Positions 17,811 to 27,198 are shown, counted from the first letter of the stretch. The stretch is 64,000 nucleotides of DNA from Thiopseudomonas acetoxidans (GCF_030362935.1 NZ_JAUCDY010000005.1:62001-126000); one strand, 5' to 3'. Made by a program: numbers and translations. The notes: generated by a model not told the origin, from the sequence alone.

Positions 17811-18245
17811 TTATATTCCGTGCTTATTCAACCAAAACAGCAGTTTTGGTAAAGCCATAGCACCGTTTTGCCGAGCAATTTCTTTGCCGTTTTTAAATAA
17901 AATCAAACTCGGAATGGAGCGTACATTCAACTGACCTGCCAAGCCTTGCTCAGCCTCGCTATCAATCTTGGCAAAACGACACTGACCCTGCAGCTGCTCG
18001 GCTGCTTGCGCAAATGTCGGTGCAAACTGGCGACATGGGCCACACCAACCCGCCCATACATCCACCAATACAGGCATATCACCCTTAATTTGCTTGGCGA
18101 AACTTGCCGCGGTTAAGTCAATTGGCTTAACGCTCAGCACTGTTTTATTACACACACCGCATTTGGGCGTATCGGCTAAACGCTCCTGTGGCACGCGATT
18201 TAATGAGTCGCAATGTGCACAGGGAATAATAACGGTTGCGGACAT
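17811..18245 (-). CDS. trxC: Thioredoxin 2 TrxC
   Basis: 144 aa cytoplasmic disulphide reductase with an N-terminal zinc ribbon (Cys9, Cys12, Cys29, Cys32) and a thioredoxin domain with active site WCGPC (67-71). The cis-Pro region is SIPSLILFKNG. The zinc-binding extension separates Trx2 from Trx1. AGGCTGGATT lies just before the ATG. Single gene, divergent from the pseudopilin gene. Confidence 0.94.
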   Translation of the reverse strand: MSATVIIPCAHCDSLNRVPQERLADTPKCGVCNKTVLSVKPIDLTAASFAKQIKGDMPVLVDVWAGWCGPCRQFAPTFAQAAEQLQGQCRFAKIDSEAEQGLAGQLNVRSIPSLILFKNGKEIARQNGAMALPKLLFWLNKHGI

Positions 18246-18371
18246 AATCCAGCCTCCTTTAACAATTTACTCTTTGGCATAGTAAGCCTGCTCTGCGCTT
18301 TTCAAGCAACCCTTTTGTGACGGTCTATATTTACACAAGAAGGATCGCTACATCAGCATGGAGGCTACATT

Positions 18372-18893
18372 ATGCAGCGCACTACACAAACAGGCTTTAC
18401 CCTGACTGAGCTACTGATAACCATTGCCTTACTCGCCATTATGGCTCAAATCGCCCTGCCAGCTTGGCAGGAATTTATTAGCAAAAACCGCTCACAAGCG
18501 CTCATGCACAGCGTTGAAAGCGCAATCCATCATGCGCGCTCAATGGCGGTTACGCATAGAATTAAAACTGAATTATGCGGTTCATTAGACCAAAACCACT
18601 GTCACAGCGACTGGTCAAAAGGCTGGCTAATTCGCGAGGCTGCCGCAGACACTGCGAGTCAAAATACACCGCTGCACATTAACTCACTCGATGAACCTGA
18701 GCTAAAGCTGCAGTGGGCAGGATTCCAGCAGCGTATTATTTTTCATAATTCAGGTTTGAGTAGCGCCAGCAACGGGCGTTTTTTTGTTTGCCGTAAACAA
18801 CAAATAGACTGGCAGCTAGTTTTAAACCGCCAAGGTCGTTTAAGACGAGCCACCGAGCAAGAAAATAGAAACGAAGATCGGCGCTGCCTATAA
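18372..18893 (+). CDS. FimT/GspH-type pseudopilin
   Basis: 173 aa. A type IV prepilin leader (GFTLTELLITIALLAIMAQIALPAW) has the peptidase site between Gly and Phe and Glu at +5, followed by one hydrophobic helix and a GspH/FimT periplasmic domain (SQALMHSVESAIHHARSMAVT). It may be a minor pilin or pseudopilin exported and processed by PilD. No other pilus or type II secretion gene is nearby, so its system cannot be told from context. GGAGG precedes the ATG. Confidence 0.85.
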   Translation: MQRTTQTGFTLTELLITIALLAIMAQIALPAWQEFISKNRSQALMHSVESAIHHARSMAVTHRIKTELCGSLDQNHCHSDWSKGWLIREAAADTASQNTPLHINSLDEPELKLQWAGFQQRIIFHNSGLSSASNGRFFVCRKQQIDWQLVLNRQGRLRRATEQENRNEDRRCL

Positions 18894-19052
18894 GCTTGTG
18901 CGTCTAAGTCGCACACTTAAGAACACAAATCAATGCTAAAATCAGTGCCGCCCTAGCCCGCTTGACCAACCTGCAACCGAGGCGCAACTCTGCTACGCTA
19001 AGCAGACGAGATGTCATTTCTGTTTGCACACTCTAACCAAAGGAAGGCACAT

Positions 19053-19748
19053 ATGATCGCCAGCATGCTGCTAACAGAGTTCAGCCTGTGGATTGGCTGG
19101 CTGCTCTACGCCCCGCTGTTATTAATCGCTATCTGGAAAACCCCCTGGGTTGAGCTGTTTAGCGATAGCCGCCGCCAACACCTGCTTTTTGGTACGGTTA
19201 TTGTGCTTTGCGCGTTGTGGCTGCTCAGACGCGACTTCCCCAGCGGTATTTCCGTACACTTTATTGGCATGACGGCTGTAACCCTGTTACTTGGCTGGCC
19301 GCTGGCTGTGTTATCGGGCTTATTTGCTCAACTGGTTTTGGTCGCCTTTGGCAAGCCTGAGCTACTCGCCCTTGGCGTTAATGGTTTGCTGCTGGTCATT
19401 GTGCCTGTTGCGATTACTGAGTTGGCAGCACGCTGGGTTGAGCGTTTTCGTCCTGAAAACCTTTTTGTATATATTTTTTGCTCGTGCTTTTTTCCCGCCG
19501 CTCTTACAGCTGCAGTCTGTGCGGCATTGGGTTTTTTGGTGATACTGAGCAACGGCCTTTTTGACTTCCCTCCATGGCTAGAAGACTTCTACGCCTTGGT
19601 CATCATGGTGGTCTTCCCTGAAGCCTTTATCAACGGCACAGCCATTAGCGCGCTCGTGGTGTATCAACCCGAATGGCTCGAAACCTTTAACCGCAGCCGC
19701 TATTTTCAAGCGCCTTGGAAGGAGCAAAATTCTGACAACAAGCGTTAA
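19053..19748 (+). CDS. CbiM/COG3235-like integral membrane permease
   Basis: 231 aa from the ATG at 19053, which follows AAGGAAGG; a start at 19011 would add 14 residues of poor character. There are six or so hydrophobic segments, with HFIGMTAVTLLLGWPLAVLSG, FPAALTAAVCAALGF and FPEAFINGTAISALVVYQPEW. The HFIGMT and FPEAFINGT motifs recall the CbiM/COG3235 energy-coupling-factor permease family. No ATPase or CbiQ-like partner is adjacent, so substrate (cobalt, nickel or other) and mechanism are open. A small hairpin GTGCG/CGCAC lies about 10 bp after the previous gene. Confidence 0.75.
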   Translation: MIASMLLTEFSLWIGWLLYAPLLLIAIWKTPWVELFSDSRRQHLLFGTVIVLCALWLLRRDFPSGISVHFIGMTAVTLLLGWPLAVLSGLFAQLVLVAFGKPELLALGVNGLLLVIVPVAITELAARWVERFRPENLFVYIFCSCFFPAALTAAVCAALGFLVILSNGLFDFPPWLEDFYALVIMVVFPEAFINGTAISALVVYQPEWLETFNRSRYFQAPWKEQNSDNKR

Positions 19749-19849
19749 GAAGCGCAGTTTTTGTGTGATGCAGTAACAACCAGTCTAAATCTAGCTGTTA
19801 CTGACCGATACCAATCACGCTTTAAAAAAACGCTCCTACAAGTACCGAT

Positions 19850-21187
19850 TTAGTCGGCAGCCATGGCCTGCTGTACAGAGGCAAGTGCCTGTTCAGCTTG
19901 CGCCACACTGGCGTAGCTCTCACTCTGGGCGATTAACTCTCCGGCTTGCAGCGCTTGAACTTGTTGCTCAACCACCAGCAGATCGGCTTCACCTGCCTGT
20001 AATGCTTTAAGCGCTTGACCTGCACTGCGTCCATCGGCAAAGGCTACGGATAACAACACAGCCACACCTTGCGCATCCAGCACGCGAAAGCGAAAACCCT
20101 GCTCATCGCGGAAGCTGACGATGCGAGGGGTTTTCTTTGCTTTCTTTTTACTTATCGGCTCAGCAACCTGAACCTGACTAAAGCTGCGCAAACCCACGGC
20201 ATCCCGTAACTGCGCCATAAAAGGCGTGGCAATCTTACGCGCCTTCGCTGCGCCAGCTTGCAGAATTTCCTCCAACTCATGCGGCTTGCTAATAAGCTGG
20301 TGGTAACGCTCACGCGGCTCACTTAGCTCAGCGTTCAACTGTTCAAATAAGCGTTGTTTAGCCTCACCCCAAGCCAAGCCATCCAACAAATCCGCGCGCA
20401 TCTGCGCACTTTGTTCACGACTGGCAAAGGCTTGATACAGCGTAAACAAATGCGAGTTATCCGCGTCCTTAGCCTCACCCGGTAACTTTGAGTCGGTAAC
20501 AATTCCCGCAATAGCCGTCTTTAGCTCCTTCGCTGAAGAAAACAATGGAATGGTGTTGTTGTAACTCTTGGACATTTTCCGCCCATCTAGACCCGGTAAA
20601 GTCGCGACATCCTCTTCAATAACCGCCTCTGGCATGACAAAAAAATCTTGCCCCTGACCAAACAAATGGTTAAAACGCTGACCAATATCACGCGCCATTT
20701 CCACATGCTGAATCTGATCACGCCCTACCGGCACGCGATTGGCATTAAAGAGCAAAATATCAGCCGCCATTAACACGGGATAACTGTACAACCCCATGGT
20801 AATGCCCGCGTCAGGATCTTCACCGGCAGCGGTATTCTGATCCACAGCAGCTTTATACGCATGCGCGCGGTTCAACAAGCCTTTTGCCGCAATGCAACTT
20901 AGCAACCAAGTCAATTCGGGAATTTCCGGTATATCGGACTGACTATAAAAAGTAGCGCGCTGTGTATCCAGCCCACCGGCTAGCCAGGTTGCCGCCACCT
21001 CTAAACGCGACTGCTGAATACGCGCTGGATCATCACACTTAATTAGGGAGTGGTAGTCGGCCAGAAAATAAAATGACTCCACATCAGCCGCTTTACTGGC
21101 CGTAATAGCAGGGCGAATAGCGCCGGCATAGTTACCTAAATGCGGTGTTCCTGTCGTGGTAATACCTGTTAATACTCTTGTTTTCAT
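19850..21187 (-). CDS. trpS: Tryptophanyl-tRNA synthetase TrpS, long pseudomonad form
   Basis: 445 aa class I aminoacyl-tRNA synthetase. The HIGH-equivalent is PHLGN (15-19) and the KMSKS loop is at 204-208. E. coli TrpS is about 334 aa; the extra C-terminal 100 residues (RFRVLDAQGVAVLLSVAF onward) form an additional domain seen in Pseudomonas TrpS, resembling YegP-like repeats in composition. It lies 12 bp downstream of the alpha/beta hydrolase gene, as in P. aeruginosa PA4439-PA4440. Confidence 0.95.
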   Translation of the reverse strand: MKTRVLTGITTTGTPHLGNYAGAIRPAITASKAADVESFYFLADYHSLIKCDDPARIQQSRLEVAATWLAGGLDTQRATFYSQSDIPEIPELTWLLSCIAAKGLLNRAHAYKAAVDQNTAAGEDPDAGITMGLYSYPVLMAADILLFNANRVPVGRDQIQHVEMARDIGQRFNHLFGQGQDFFVMPEAVIEEDVATLPGLDGRKMSKSYNNTIPLFSSAKELKTAIAGIVTDSKLPGEAKDADNSHLFTLYQAFASREQSAQMRADLLDGLAWGEAKQRLFEQLNAELSEPRERYHQLISKPHELEEILQAGAAKARKIATPFMAQLRDAVGLRSFSQVQVAEPISKKKAKKTPRIVSFRDEQGFRFRVLDAQGVAVLLSVAFADGRSAGQALKALQAGEADLLVVEQQVQALQAGELIAQSESYASVAQAEQALASVQQAMAAD

Positions 21188-21199
21188 TATTTTGATTTC

Positions 21200-21844
21200 T
21201 TATAACTGCGCAGCAAAAACCTGCTGCAAAATAATCTCTTTTAGCTCAACTAGTTTGCCATGAAAAAAATGCCCACTGTGCGGCACTTTATGCAACTGAT
21301 GGCTACGCGAAAGCTGCTCAGCCCATTGATACACCTGTTCAGGTTCAATCACCTCATCATCCTGCGGCTGTATAATCGTCAACAATCCATCGCTGCTAAT
21401 TCTGTGCGGTGATTGTAGACGGGTTACGGCTGGGGCCACTATACACAGATGTGCTAGTTTAATGCCGCGCAGCTGCAAGCGTCCAGATAAGCTGGCCGCC
21501 ACAAAACCGCCAAAGGAAAAACCAAACAAATAAATCGGCGCGTCAGGATGGCGTTGCCGCAGCCAGTCTAGCATGGCTTCAGCATCATCCACTTCGCCAG
21601 ACTTCATATCATGGGCGCCTGCACTTTTACCTGTACCACGATAATTAAAGCGCAGCGTGGCCAAACCCTGATCCCGAGCTGTGCGCTGCATGGTGGAAAC
21701 CACTTTATTAAGCATGGTTCCGCCTTGAGTAGGGTTCGGGTGGCAGAGCAGCGCAATGCCTTGCGCGCTGTCGTTATTTAAATACATGGCTTCCAAGTCC
21801 CCAACTGGACCGGGAACCATTAGTCTTTCTTCACGTACTAACAA
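21200..21844 (-). CDS. Alpha/beta hydrolase (PA4440 type)
   Basis: 214 aa. Motifs: ALLCHPNPTQGGTMLNKVV, RFNYRGTGKSAG (oxyanion region), nucleophile elbow GFSFGG with Ser110, a later acidic segment QPQDDEVIEPEQV and catalytic His in VPHSGHFFHGKL. A serine hydrolase of the COG2945 type; substrate unknown. The start is TTG (21842-21844), preceded by GGAG at good spacing; the next ATG, eight codons in, would cut the conserved VREERL start. Probably co-transcribed with trpS. Confidence 0.85.
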   Translation of the reverse strand: MLVREERLMVPGPVGDLEAMYLNNDSAQGIALLCHPNPTQGGTMLNKVVSTMQRTARDQGLATLRFNYRGTGKSAGAHDMKSGEVDDAEAMLDWLRQRHPDAPIYLFGFSFGGFVAASLSGRLQLRGIKLAHLCIVAPAVTRLQSPHRISSDGLLTIIQPQDDEVIEPEQVYQWAEQLSRSHQLHKVPHSGHFFHGKLVELKEIILQQVFAAQL

Positions 21845-22012
21845 TACTTACTCCGTGACTTTATTCATGTAATTTGCTGTAGTTGCGGGTATTATCTGCA
21901 CAACCTCAACTAGGAATCCGTCAATAAAGACTGGCTCATCGGCGCTAGCCGAGCAAAGCGTTATTGTAAGATTTCATTTAACTACACTGTTTTTTGCTTA
22001 GGAAACTATCCC

Positions 22013-22462
22013 GTGGAAAACTCACTACCTATCTGGTTAATACCCACCCTTACTTTAGTTGGCGGCATTATTATCGGCGTTATTTTAGCACGGATACTGC
22101 AAGCCTCATCACCGAAAAGCACACAAAGCCAGCTGAGCGATTTGCAAGAACGCTTTGATAGCTATCAAAACGAAGTGATCAGCAACTTCAGCACCACCGC
22201 TGAGCTGATTAGCAAGTTAACGGAAAGTTATCAGAATGTGCAGGAGCATATGTTGCATTCAGCCGAACGATTGGCGATAGATGAGCAGTCACGTGAAAGG
22301 TTGTTGGCTTGCTTGACTGATGGCTCAGTAAAAGAGCGCATTTCAGCACCCAGTAAGTCAAGTAAAAAAGAAGAGTTGCCGCCGGAACCACCTAGAGATT
22401 ACGCGCCCAAGGCTGAAGGTGAGCCTGGCACGCTAGATGAAAACTTTGGTAAAGCCAAATAA
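22013..22462 (+). CDS. zapG: ZapG (YhcB, DUF1043) envelope/division protein
   Basis: 149 aa. One N-terminal membrane helix (IPTLTLVGGIIIGVILARIL) is followed by a cytoplasmic coiled coil (LSDLQERFDSYQNEVISNF ... SYQNVQEHMLHSAERL) and a charged Pro-rich tail. The pattern is that of YhcB/ZapG, which links cell division, elongation and envelope synthesis in E. coli. The start codon is GTG with TAGGA nine bases upstream. Divergent from the hydrolase gene; a strong bidirectional terminator separates it from aceF. Confidence 0.88.
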   Translation: MENSLPIWLIPTLTLVGGIIIGVILARILQASSPKSTQSQLSDLQERFDSYQNEVISNFSTTAELISKLTESYQNVQEHMLHSAERLAIDEQSRERLLACLTDGSVKERISAPSKSSKKEELPPEPPRDYAPKAEGEPGTLDENFGKAK

Positions 22463-22479
22463 GTTATGGGTTAAAAAAC

Positions 22480-22514
22480 AGCTTGCCAAGGAATAATTAC
22501 CTCCTTGGCAAGCT
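22480..22514. terminator. Bidirectional rho-independent terminator between zapG and aceF
   Basis: AGCTTGCCAAGGA and TCCTTGGCAAGCT form a perfect 13-bp stem with a 9-base loop. A-rich sequence (TTAAAAAAC) on the left and TAGTTTTTAG on the right give U-tracts in both directions. It serves convergent zapG (+) and aceF (-). Confidence 0.9.
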
Positions 22515-22520
22515 TAGTTT

Positions 22521-24170
22521 TTAGAGCAATAAGCTACGTATTTCCGCTAACAAGTCGCTCAGCCTTCTGCTAAAGCGCGCTGCAGCAGCACCGTTAATGA
22601 CGCGGTGATCATAGGAGAGCGACAACGGCAACATCAGTCGCGGAGCAAAATCCTTTCCATCCCACACGGGCTGCATGGTCGCACGCGACACTCCTAGAAT
22701 GGCCACTTCTGGCGTGTTCACAATCGGCGTAAAGCCAGTACCGCCAATATGCCCCAAACTAGAAATAGTAAAACAGCCACCCTGCATTTGTTCTGCACTG
22801 AGCTTTTTATTGCGCGCTTTGTCTGCCAAGTCAGCCGCTTCAATCGCTAGTTGTAACAGACTCTTTTGGTCTACATCACGAATTACCGGCACCAATAGGC
22901 CATCCGGCGTATCCACCGCAAAGCCTAGATGGACGTACTTCTTCATGATCAGCTCTTTGCCGTTAGGTGCCAGCGAGCTATTAAACTCAGGCATCTCTTT
23001 CAGCATATAAGCGCAAGCCTTGAGAAGAAAAGGCAGTACTGTAAGTTTAGTGCCTGCTTTTTCAGCCACCGCTTTCTGCGTGATTCGAAAGGCCTCCAGC
23101 TCGGTAATATCTGCGGACTCAAAGTGAGTAACATGCGGTACGTTCAACCAACTGCGGTGCAAATTTTCCGCACCAAGCTGCTGTAAGCGTGTCATCGGTG
23201 CAGTTGTTGTCTCACCAAAGCGGCTAAAGTCAACCGCTGGGATCGGCATAATGCCGTTGCCCTGCATATTTTGGGGCGCGTCAGGCGTGCTGAGTCTAGT
23301 TTTCACATACAGCTGAACGTCTTCTTTGACTATTCGCTGGTGTGGGCCTGTTGCACTGACTTGTGACAAGTCTACACCAAGCTCACGCGCCAACTTGCGC
23401 ACTGCAGGACCTGCATGCACAGGGCCGCTTTGTTTGGCGGGCTTACTCGGCTGGCTGGCTGGTGCTACCGAAACGGGACCACCATCAACCAGCTGCTCCG
23501 TAACAGGTGCTGACTCAGGCTGAGTAACACTGGCTTGCAGCACATCGCAAACTTCCTGCTCCATACGAATGCGGCAAATCAAGTCGCCTTCGGTTACTTC
23601 GCTATTGAGTTTAGCCAACACCTCAATCACTTCACCACTAGCAGGTGAAGGAATTTCCATGCTGGCTTTGTCCGACTCAAGCGTAAGCAGAGATTGCTCC
23701 TCTGTTACCTGATCGCCAACAGCAATCAGCAATTCAATAACCTGGGCTTTTTCAGCAGAGCCAATATCAGGCACTTTCACTTCTTTAATGCACGCACCAC
23801 TTTCAGTGGTGACACCGTGTTGCGTTTTAAGAATATCTGCCACCTGCTGAGAAACCACTGCACTCTCTGCAGAGGGTTCTGGCGCTTCGTCAGCTACAGC
23901 CGCTGAGCTCGCAGCCGAACTGTCAACTGCTTGGCTATCTATTTCCAGTTCAAGCAGCGCATCGCCTTCTTTTAAACGGTCACCCAGCTTAATTTTAATG
24001 TTTTTGACAATCCCAGCTTTAGGCGCGGGAATTTCCATACTGGCTTTATCCGACTCCAAGGTTAATAACCCCTGCTCGGCTTCGATGGCATCACCAACAT
24101 TGACGAGGATCTCAATAACCTCACCCTCGCCCGTGCCAATATCGGGAACGCGAATTAATTCTGTAGTCAT
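22521..24170 (-). CDS. aceF: Pyruvate dehydrogenase E2, dihydrolipoyl acetyltransferase AceF
   Basis: 549 aa E2 core of the pyruvate dehydrogenase complex. Two lipoyl domains each carry TLESDKASMEIP (lipoyl lysines Lys42 and Lys168), joined by Ala/Pro/Glu-rich linkers; an E1/E3-binding domain follows (AGPAVRKLARELGVDLSQV ... RIVKEDV), then the acetyltransferase domain ending in SLSYDHRVINGAAAARF with active-site His. The Asn where many E2s have Asp agrees with the Azotobacter/Pseudomonas E2p type. Located 14 bp after aceE; the complex's E3 (lpd) is not in the window. Confidence 0.96.
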   Translation of the reverse strand: MTTELIRVPDIGTGEGEVIEILVNVGDAIEAEQGLLTLESDKASMEIPAPKAGIVKNIKIKLGDRLKEGDALLELEIDSQAVDSSAASSAAVADEAPEPSAESAVVSQQVADILKTQHGVTTESGACIKEVKVPDIGSAEKAQVIELLIAVGDQVTEEQSLLTLESDKASMEIPSPASGEVIEVLAKLNSEVTEGDLICRIRMEQEVCDVLQASVTQPESAPVTEQLVDGGPVSVAPASQPSKPAKQSGPVHAGPAVRKLARELGVDLSQVSATGPHQRIVKEDVQLYVKTRLSTPDAPQNMQGNGIMPIPAVDFSRFGETTTAPMTRLQQLGAENLHRSWLNVPHVTHFESADITELEAFRITQKAVAEKAGTKLTVLPFLLKACAYMLKEMPEFNSSLAPNGKELIMKKYVHLGFAVDTPDGLLVPVIRDVDQKSLLQLAIEAADLADKARNKKLSAEQMQGGCFTISSLGHIGGTGFTPIVNTPEVAILGVSRATMQPVWDGKDFAPRLMLPLSLSYDHRVINGAAAARFSRRLSDLLAEIRSLLL

Positions 24171-24184
24171 CGCTATTGTCCTCC

Positions 24185-26839
24185 TTAGCAGTCTAGCGGG
24201 TTGGGTTTATTAGCATCGATACCGTATTTAGTCATAGCATCTTCCAGCACCTGCACATCCAACTGCCCTTCTTTGACCAAGCCTTCTAGTGCCGCCAAAG
24301 TGACCCAGTAGCGGTCGACCTCAAAGAAGTCACGCAGTTTTTTGCGCGTATCACTGCGGCCAAAACCGTCCGTACCCAGCACTTTATAGGTGTTTTGCGG
24401 CACCCATTGGCGTACTTGGTCGGCATAGAGCTTCATGTAGTCAGTCGAAGCCACTACAGGACCACGACGCTCATGCAAGCAGACCTCAATATGACTCAAG
24501 CGCGGCTCTTCGCGCGGATGCAACCTGTTCCAGCGCTCCACGTCCAGACCGTCACGGCGCAGCTCGTTGAAGCTGGTTACACTCCAAACATCAGCGCCAA
24601 CGCCAAAATCATTACGTAGAATTTGTGCGGCAGCCTGCACTTCGCGCAAGATAGTGCCACTACCCAATAACTGCACATGTAGCTCGCTCTTACGCTTATC
24701 TTCTTCTAGCAAGTACATTCCGCGAATGATATCGCGCTCAATATGCTCACGCTGTGGCATCGCTGGCTGCTGATAGGACTCATTCATCATGGTAATGTAG
24801 TAGAAGCAGTCTTTTTGCTGCTCAACCATCTGATAAATCCCTTCGCGGATAATCACCGCCATTTCGTAACCGTAAGCCGGATCGTAGGTATGACAGTTTG
24901 GAATAGTGCCCGCCAAAATATGACTGTGACCGTCTTCGTGCTGTAAGCCTTCACCGTTCAGGGTTGTGCGCCCTGCCGTACCGCCCATCAAGAAACCACG
25001 CGCGCGGATATCACCCGCTGCCCAAGCCAAGTCGCCAATCCGCTGGAAACCAAACATGGAATAAAACGCATAGAACGGCAGCATCGGCTGGTTATGATGA
25101 CTGTATGAAGTCGCTGCAGCAATCCACGAGGACATCGCGCCGGCTTCGGTAATACCCTCTTCCAGCAGTTGCCCTTTGACATCTTCCTTGTAGTACATCA
25201 CCTGGCCTTTATCCACCGGCTGGTACAACTGCCCCACTGCTGAATAAATTCCTAGCTGACGGAACAAACCCTCCATACCGAAGGTACGCGCCTCATCCGG
25301 CACAATCGGCACAATACGACTACCAAGGTCTTTGTCTTTTAACAGCTGCGCGAGAATGCGCACGAACACCATGGTGGTGGACACTTCACGATCGCCGCTG
25401 CCATCTAAAATAGCTTTCAATGTATCCAGTGACGGAGCGGGAATGCTCATACTACGCTGACGACGCTGGGGCACATAGCCACCTAACTTGCTACGCGCCT
25501 TCTGCAAGTATTTAATTTCCGCACTATCGTCGGCTGGACGGTAAAAAGGCAGTTTCTCTAATTCATCGTCATCCACCGGAATAGCAAAACGGTCTCTAAA
25601 ACTGCGCAGACTATCGATATCAATCTTCTTAACGTTGTGAGCAATATTCTGTGCTTCGCCACTGCCTGTACCGTAACCTTTGATGGTTTTAGCGAGGACA
25701 ACCGTTGGCTGCCCAACATGGTTAACCGCCGCATGGTAAGCCGCATACACCTTGAATGGATCATGGCCGCCACGGTTAAGCTTCCAGATTTCAGCATCGG
25801 TTAAATCTTCAACCAAAGCCGCTAAGCGTGGATCAGTACCAAAGAAGTCTTTACGCACAAAGGCGCCGTCATTGGCCTTGTAGTTCTGGTAGTCACCATC
25901 CAAAGCTTCGTCCATGCGCTGCTGCATCACACCGTCTGTGTCCTTAGCAAACAACGGATCCCAGTAACGACCCCAAACCACTTTCAACACGTTCCAGTCA
26001 GCACCACGGAAGTTGCCTTCCAGCTCTTGCATAATCTTGCCATTACCACGCACAGGACCATCCAAACGCTGCAAGTTACAGTTAATCACAAAAATTAGGT
26101 TATCCAGTTTTTCACGACCTGCAAGCGAGATCGCACCAAGCGCTTCTGGTTCATCAGTCTCACCATCGCCAAGGAAACACCACACTTTTTGTTTGCCCGC
26201 AGGAATAAAACCACGATGCTCAAGGTATTTCATAAAACGCGCTTGATAAATCGCCTGAATCGGCCCCAAACCCATAGAAACAGTCGGGAACTGCCAGAAA
26301 TCAGGCATCAACCAGGGGTGTGGATAAGAAGGCAAACCCTTGCCGTCTACTTCACGACGAAAATTCTCGAGCTGCTCTTCACTAATGCGCCCTTCCAAGA
26401 AGGCGCGCGCATAAATACCCGGCGCGGCATGGCCTTGGAAGTAGATCAAGTCACCGCCATGCTCTTCAGTCGGCGCTTGGAAAAAATAGTTAAAGCCTAT
26501 GTCGTATAGAGTGGCGCTGGATGCAAACGTACCGATATGCCCGCCCAAATCAGGGTCAGCAATATTAGCGCGCATCACCATCGCCAACGCATTCCAACGT
26601 ACTAAGGAACGAATACGACGCTCCATAAACAAATCACCCGGCATACGGGCTTCGTGAGTAACGGGAATGGTGTTGCGGTAAGGGGTAGTGATTGCATGGG
26701 GTAAGCGAATACCTTCACGACTGGCTAACTCGCCCAAGCGTGATAACAGGTAATGCACACGTTCTTCACCCTCTTGCTCTTGCACGGATTCGAGTGCATC
26801 AAGCCATTCTTGGGTTTCTACTGGATCAAGATCTTGCAT
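24185..26839 (-). CDS. aceE: Pyruvate dehydrogenase E1 component AceE (homodimeric type)
   Basis: 884 aa ThDP-dependent E1 that decarboxylates pyruvate and acetylates the E2 lipoyl groups. The ThDP/Mg motif runs from GDGETDEPEALGAI to FVINCNLQRLDGPV; HEDGHSHILAGTIPNC and WIAAATSYSHHNQPMLPF are typical of the homodimeric AceE class. TAGGAG lies at ideal distance from the ATG. It leads the aceE-aceF operon; a 15-bp palindrome about 90 bp upstream is a candidate operator. Confidence 0.97.
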   Translation of the reverse strand: MQDLDPVETQEWLDALESVQEQEGEERVHYLLSRLGELASREGIRLPHAITTPYRNTIPVTHEARMPGDLFMERRIRSLVRWNALAMVMRANIADPDLGGHIGTFASSATLYDIGFNYFFQAPTEEHGGDLIYFQGHAAPGIYARAFLEGRISEEQLENFRREVDGKGLPSYPHPWLMPDFWQFPTVSMGLGPIQAIYQARFMKYLEHRGFIPAGKQKVWCFLGDGETDEPEALGAISLAGREKLDNLIFVINCNLQRLDGPVRGNGKIMQELEGNFRGADWNVLKVVWGRYWDPLFAKDTDGVMQQRMDEALDGDYQNYKANDGAFVRKDFFGTDPRLAALVEDLTDAEIWKLNRGGHDPFKVYAAYHAAVNHVGQPTVVLAKTIKGYGTGSGEAQNIAHNVKKIDIDSLRSFRDRFAIPVDDDELEKLPFYRPADDSAEIKYLQKARSKLGGYVPQRRQRSMSIPAPSLDTLKAILDGSGDREVSTTMVFVRILAQLLKDKDLGSRIVPIVPDEARTFGMEGLFRQLGIYSAVGQLYQPVDKGQVMYYKEDVKGQLLEEGITEAGAMSSWIAAATSYSHHNQPMLPFYAFYSMFGFQRIGDLAWAAGDIRARGFLMGGTAGRTTLNGEGLQHEDGHSHILAGTIPNCHTYDPAYGYEMAVIIREGIYQMVEQQKDCFYYITMMNESYQQPAMPQREHIERDIIRGMYLLEEDKRKSELHVQLLGSGTILREVQAAAQILRNDFGVGADVWSVTSFNELRRDGLDVERWNRLHPREEPRLSHIEVCLHERRGPVVASTDYMKLYADQVRQWVPQNTYKVLGTDGFGRSDTRKKLRDFFEVDRYWVTLAALEGLVKEGQLDVQVLEDAMTKYGIDANKPNPLDC

Positions 26840-26930
26840 AGCGGACTCCTAACTTTCTGCCTAGGGTAGAGGCTTTTTACGTACTATACATCTTATGGAA
26901 GTATTGTATTGATTCGAGCCTTTATCGTTT

Positions 26931-26945
26931 TGTAGTTTTACTACA
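26931..26945. promoter_or_regulatory. Palindrome upstream of aceE, candidate operator
   Basis: TGTAGT-TTT-ACTACA is a perfect 6-bp-arm dyad with a 3-base centre, 92-106 bp upstream of the aceE start, in an AT-rich stretch likely to hold the promoter. The cognate regulator is not known to me; it does not fit the E. coli PdhR consensus well. Confidence 0.4.
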
Positions 26946-27035
26946 TAATGACGCATTAGTCACCTCTTTGCTAGTCCCTTTTAGCACAATAGGCTGAGCG
27001 GTCTCTGACGACAGCTGCATAAAAAACACCACAAA

Positions 27036-27180
27036 CCAGCAAGCCACCCACCCAGCCCAAACAGTAGCCGGCGGTTGCGTAATAAAGCCTCTGTCGCCAA
27101 GGAGGGCGACAGGGAGCCTACAGGGACGTACTCGCGGCGGCTTTATGGAGTAACTGCCGGTTACTGCACCACTCAAACCA
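27036..27180. repeat. 145-bp repeat, copy 1 (REP/MITE-like, hairpin-forming)
   Basis: The first of two 145-bp direct copies spaced 163 bp apart between aceE and glnE. Its 93-bp core (27068-27160) is bounded by imperfect inverted repeats: CCGGCGGTTGCG ... ATAAAGCC on the left and GGCTTTAT ... GTAACTGCCGG on the right. Inside is the hairpin GTCGCC-AAGGAG-GGCGAC and the segment GAGCCTACAGGGACGTACT. I recall similar GAGCCTACA/GGACGTACT repeats from other pseudomonad genomes, so this is probably a dispersed family. Apparent reading frames through it are a by-product. Confidence 0.8.
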
Positions 27181-27198
27181 AACGAAAACTAACCCAGA

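Noticed and set aside
18894..19052. Possible cobalamin or metal riboswitch before the CbiM-like gene
   Set aside because: Only a small hairpin is visible; none of the conserved cobalamin-riboswitch boxes could be found.
19771..19803. Inverted repeat CAGTAACA/TGTTACTG between the CbiM-like gene and trpS as a terminator
   Set aside because: Long 17-base loop, AT-rich 8-bp stem and no T-run; too weak.
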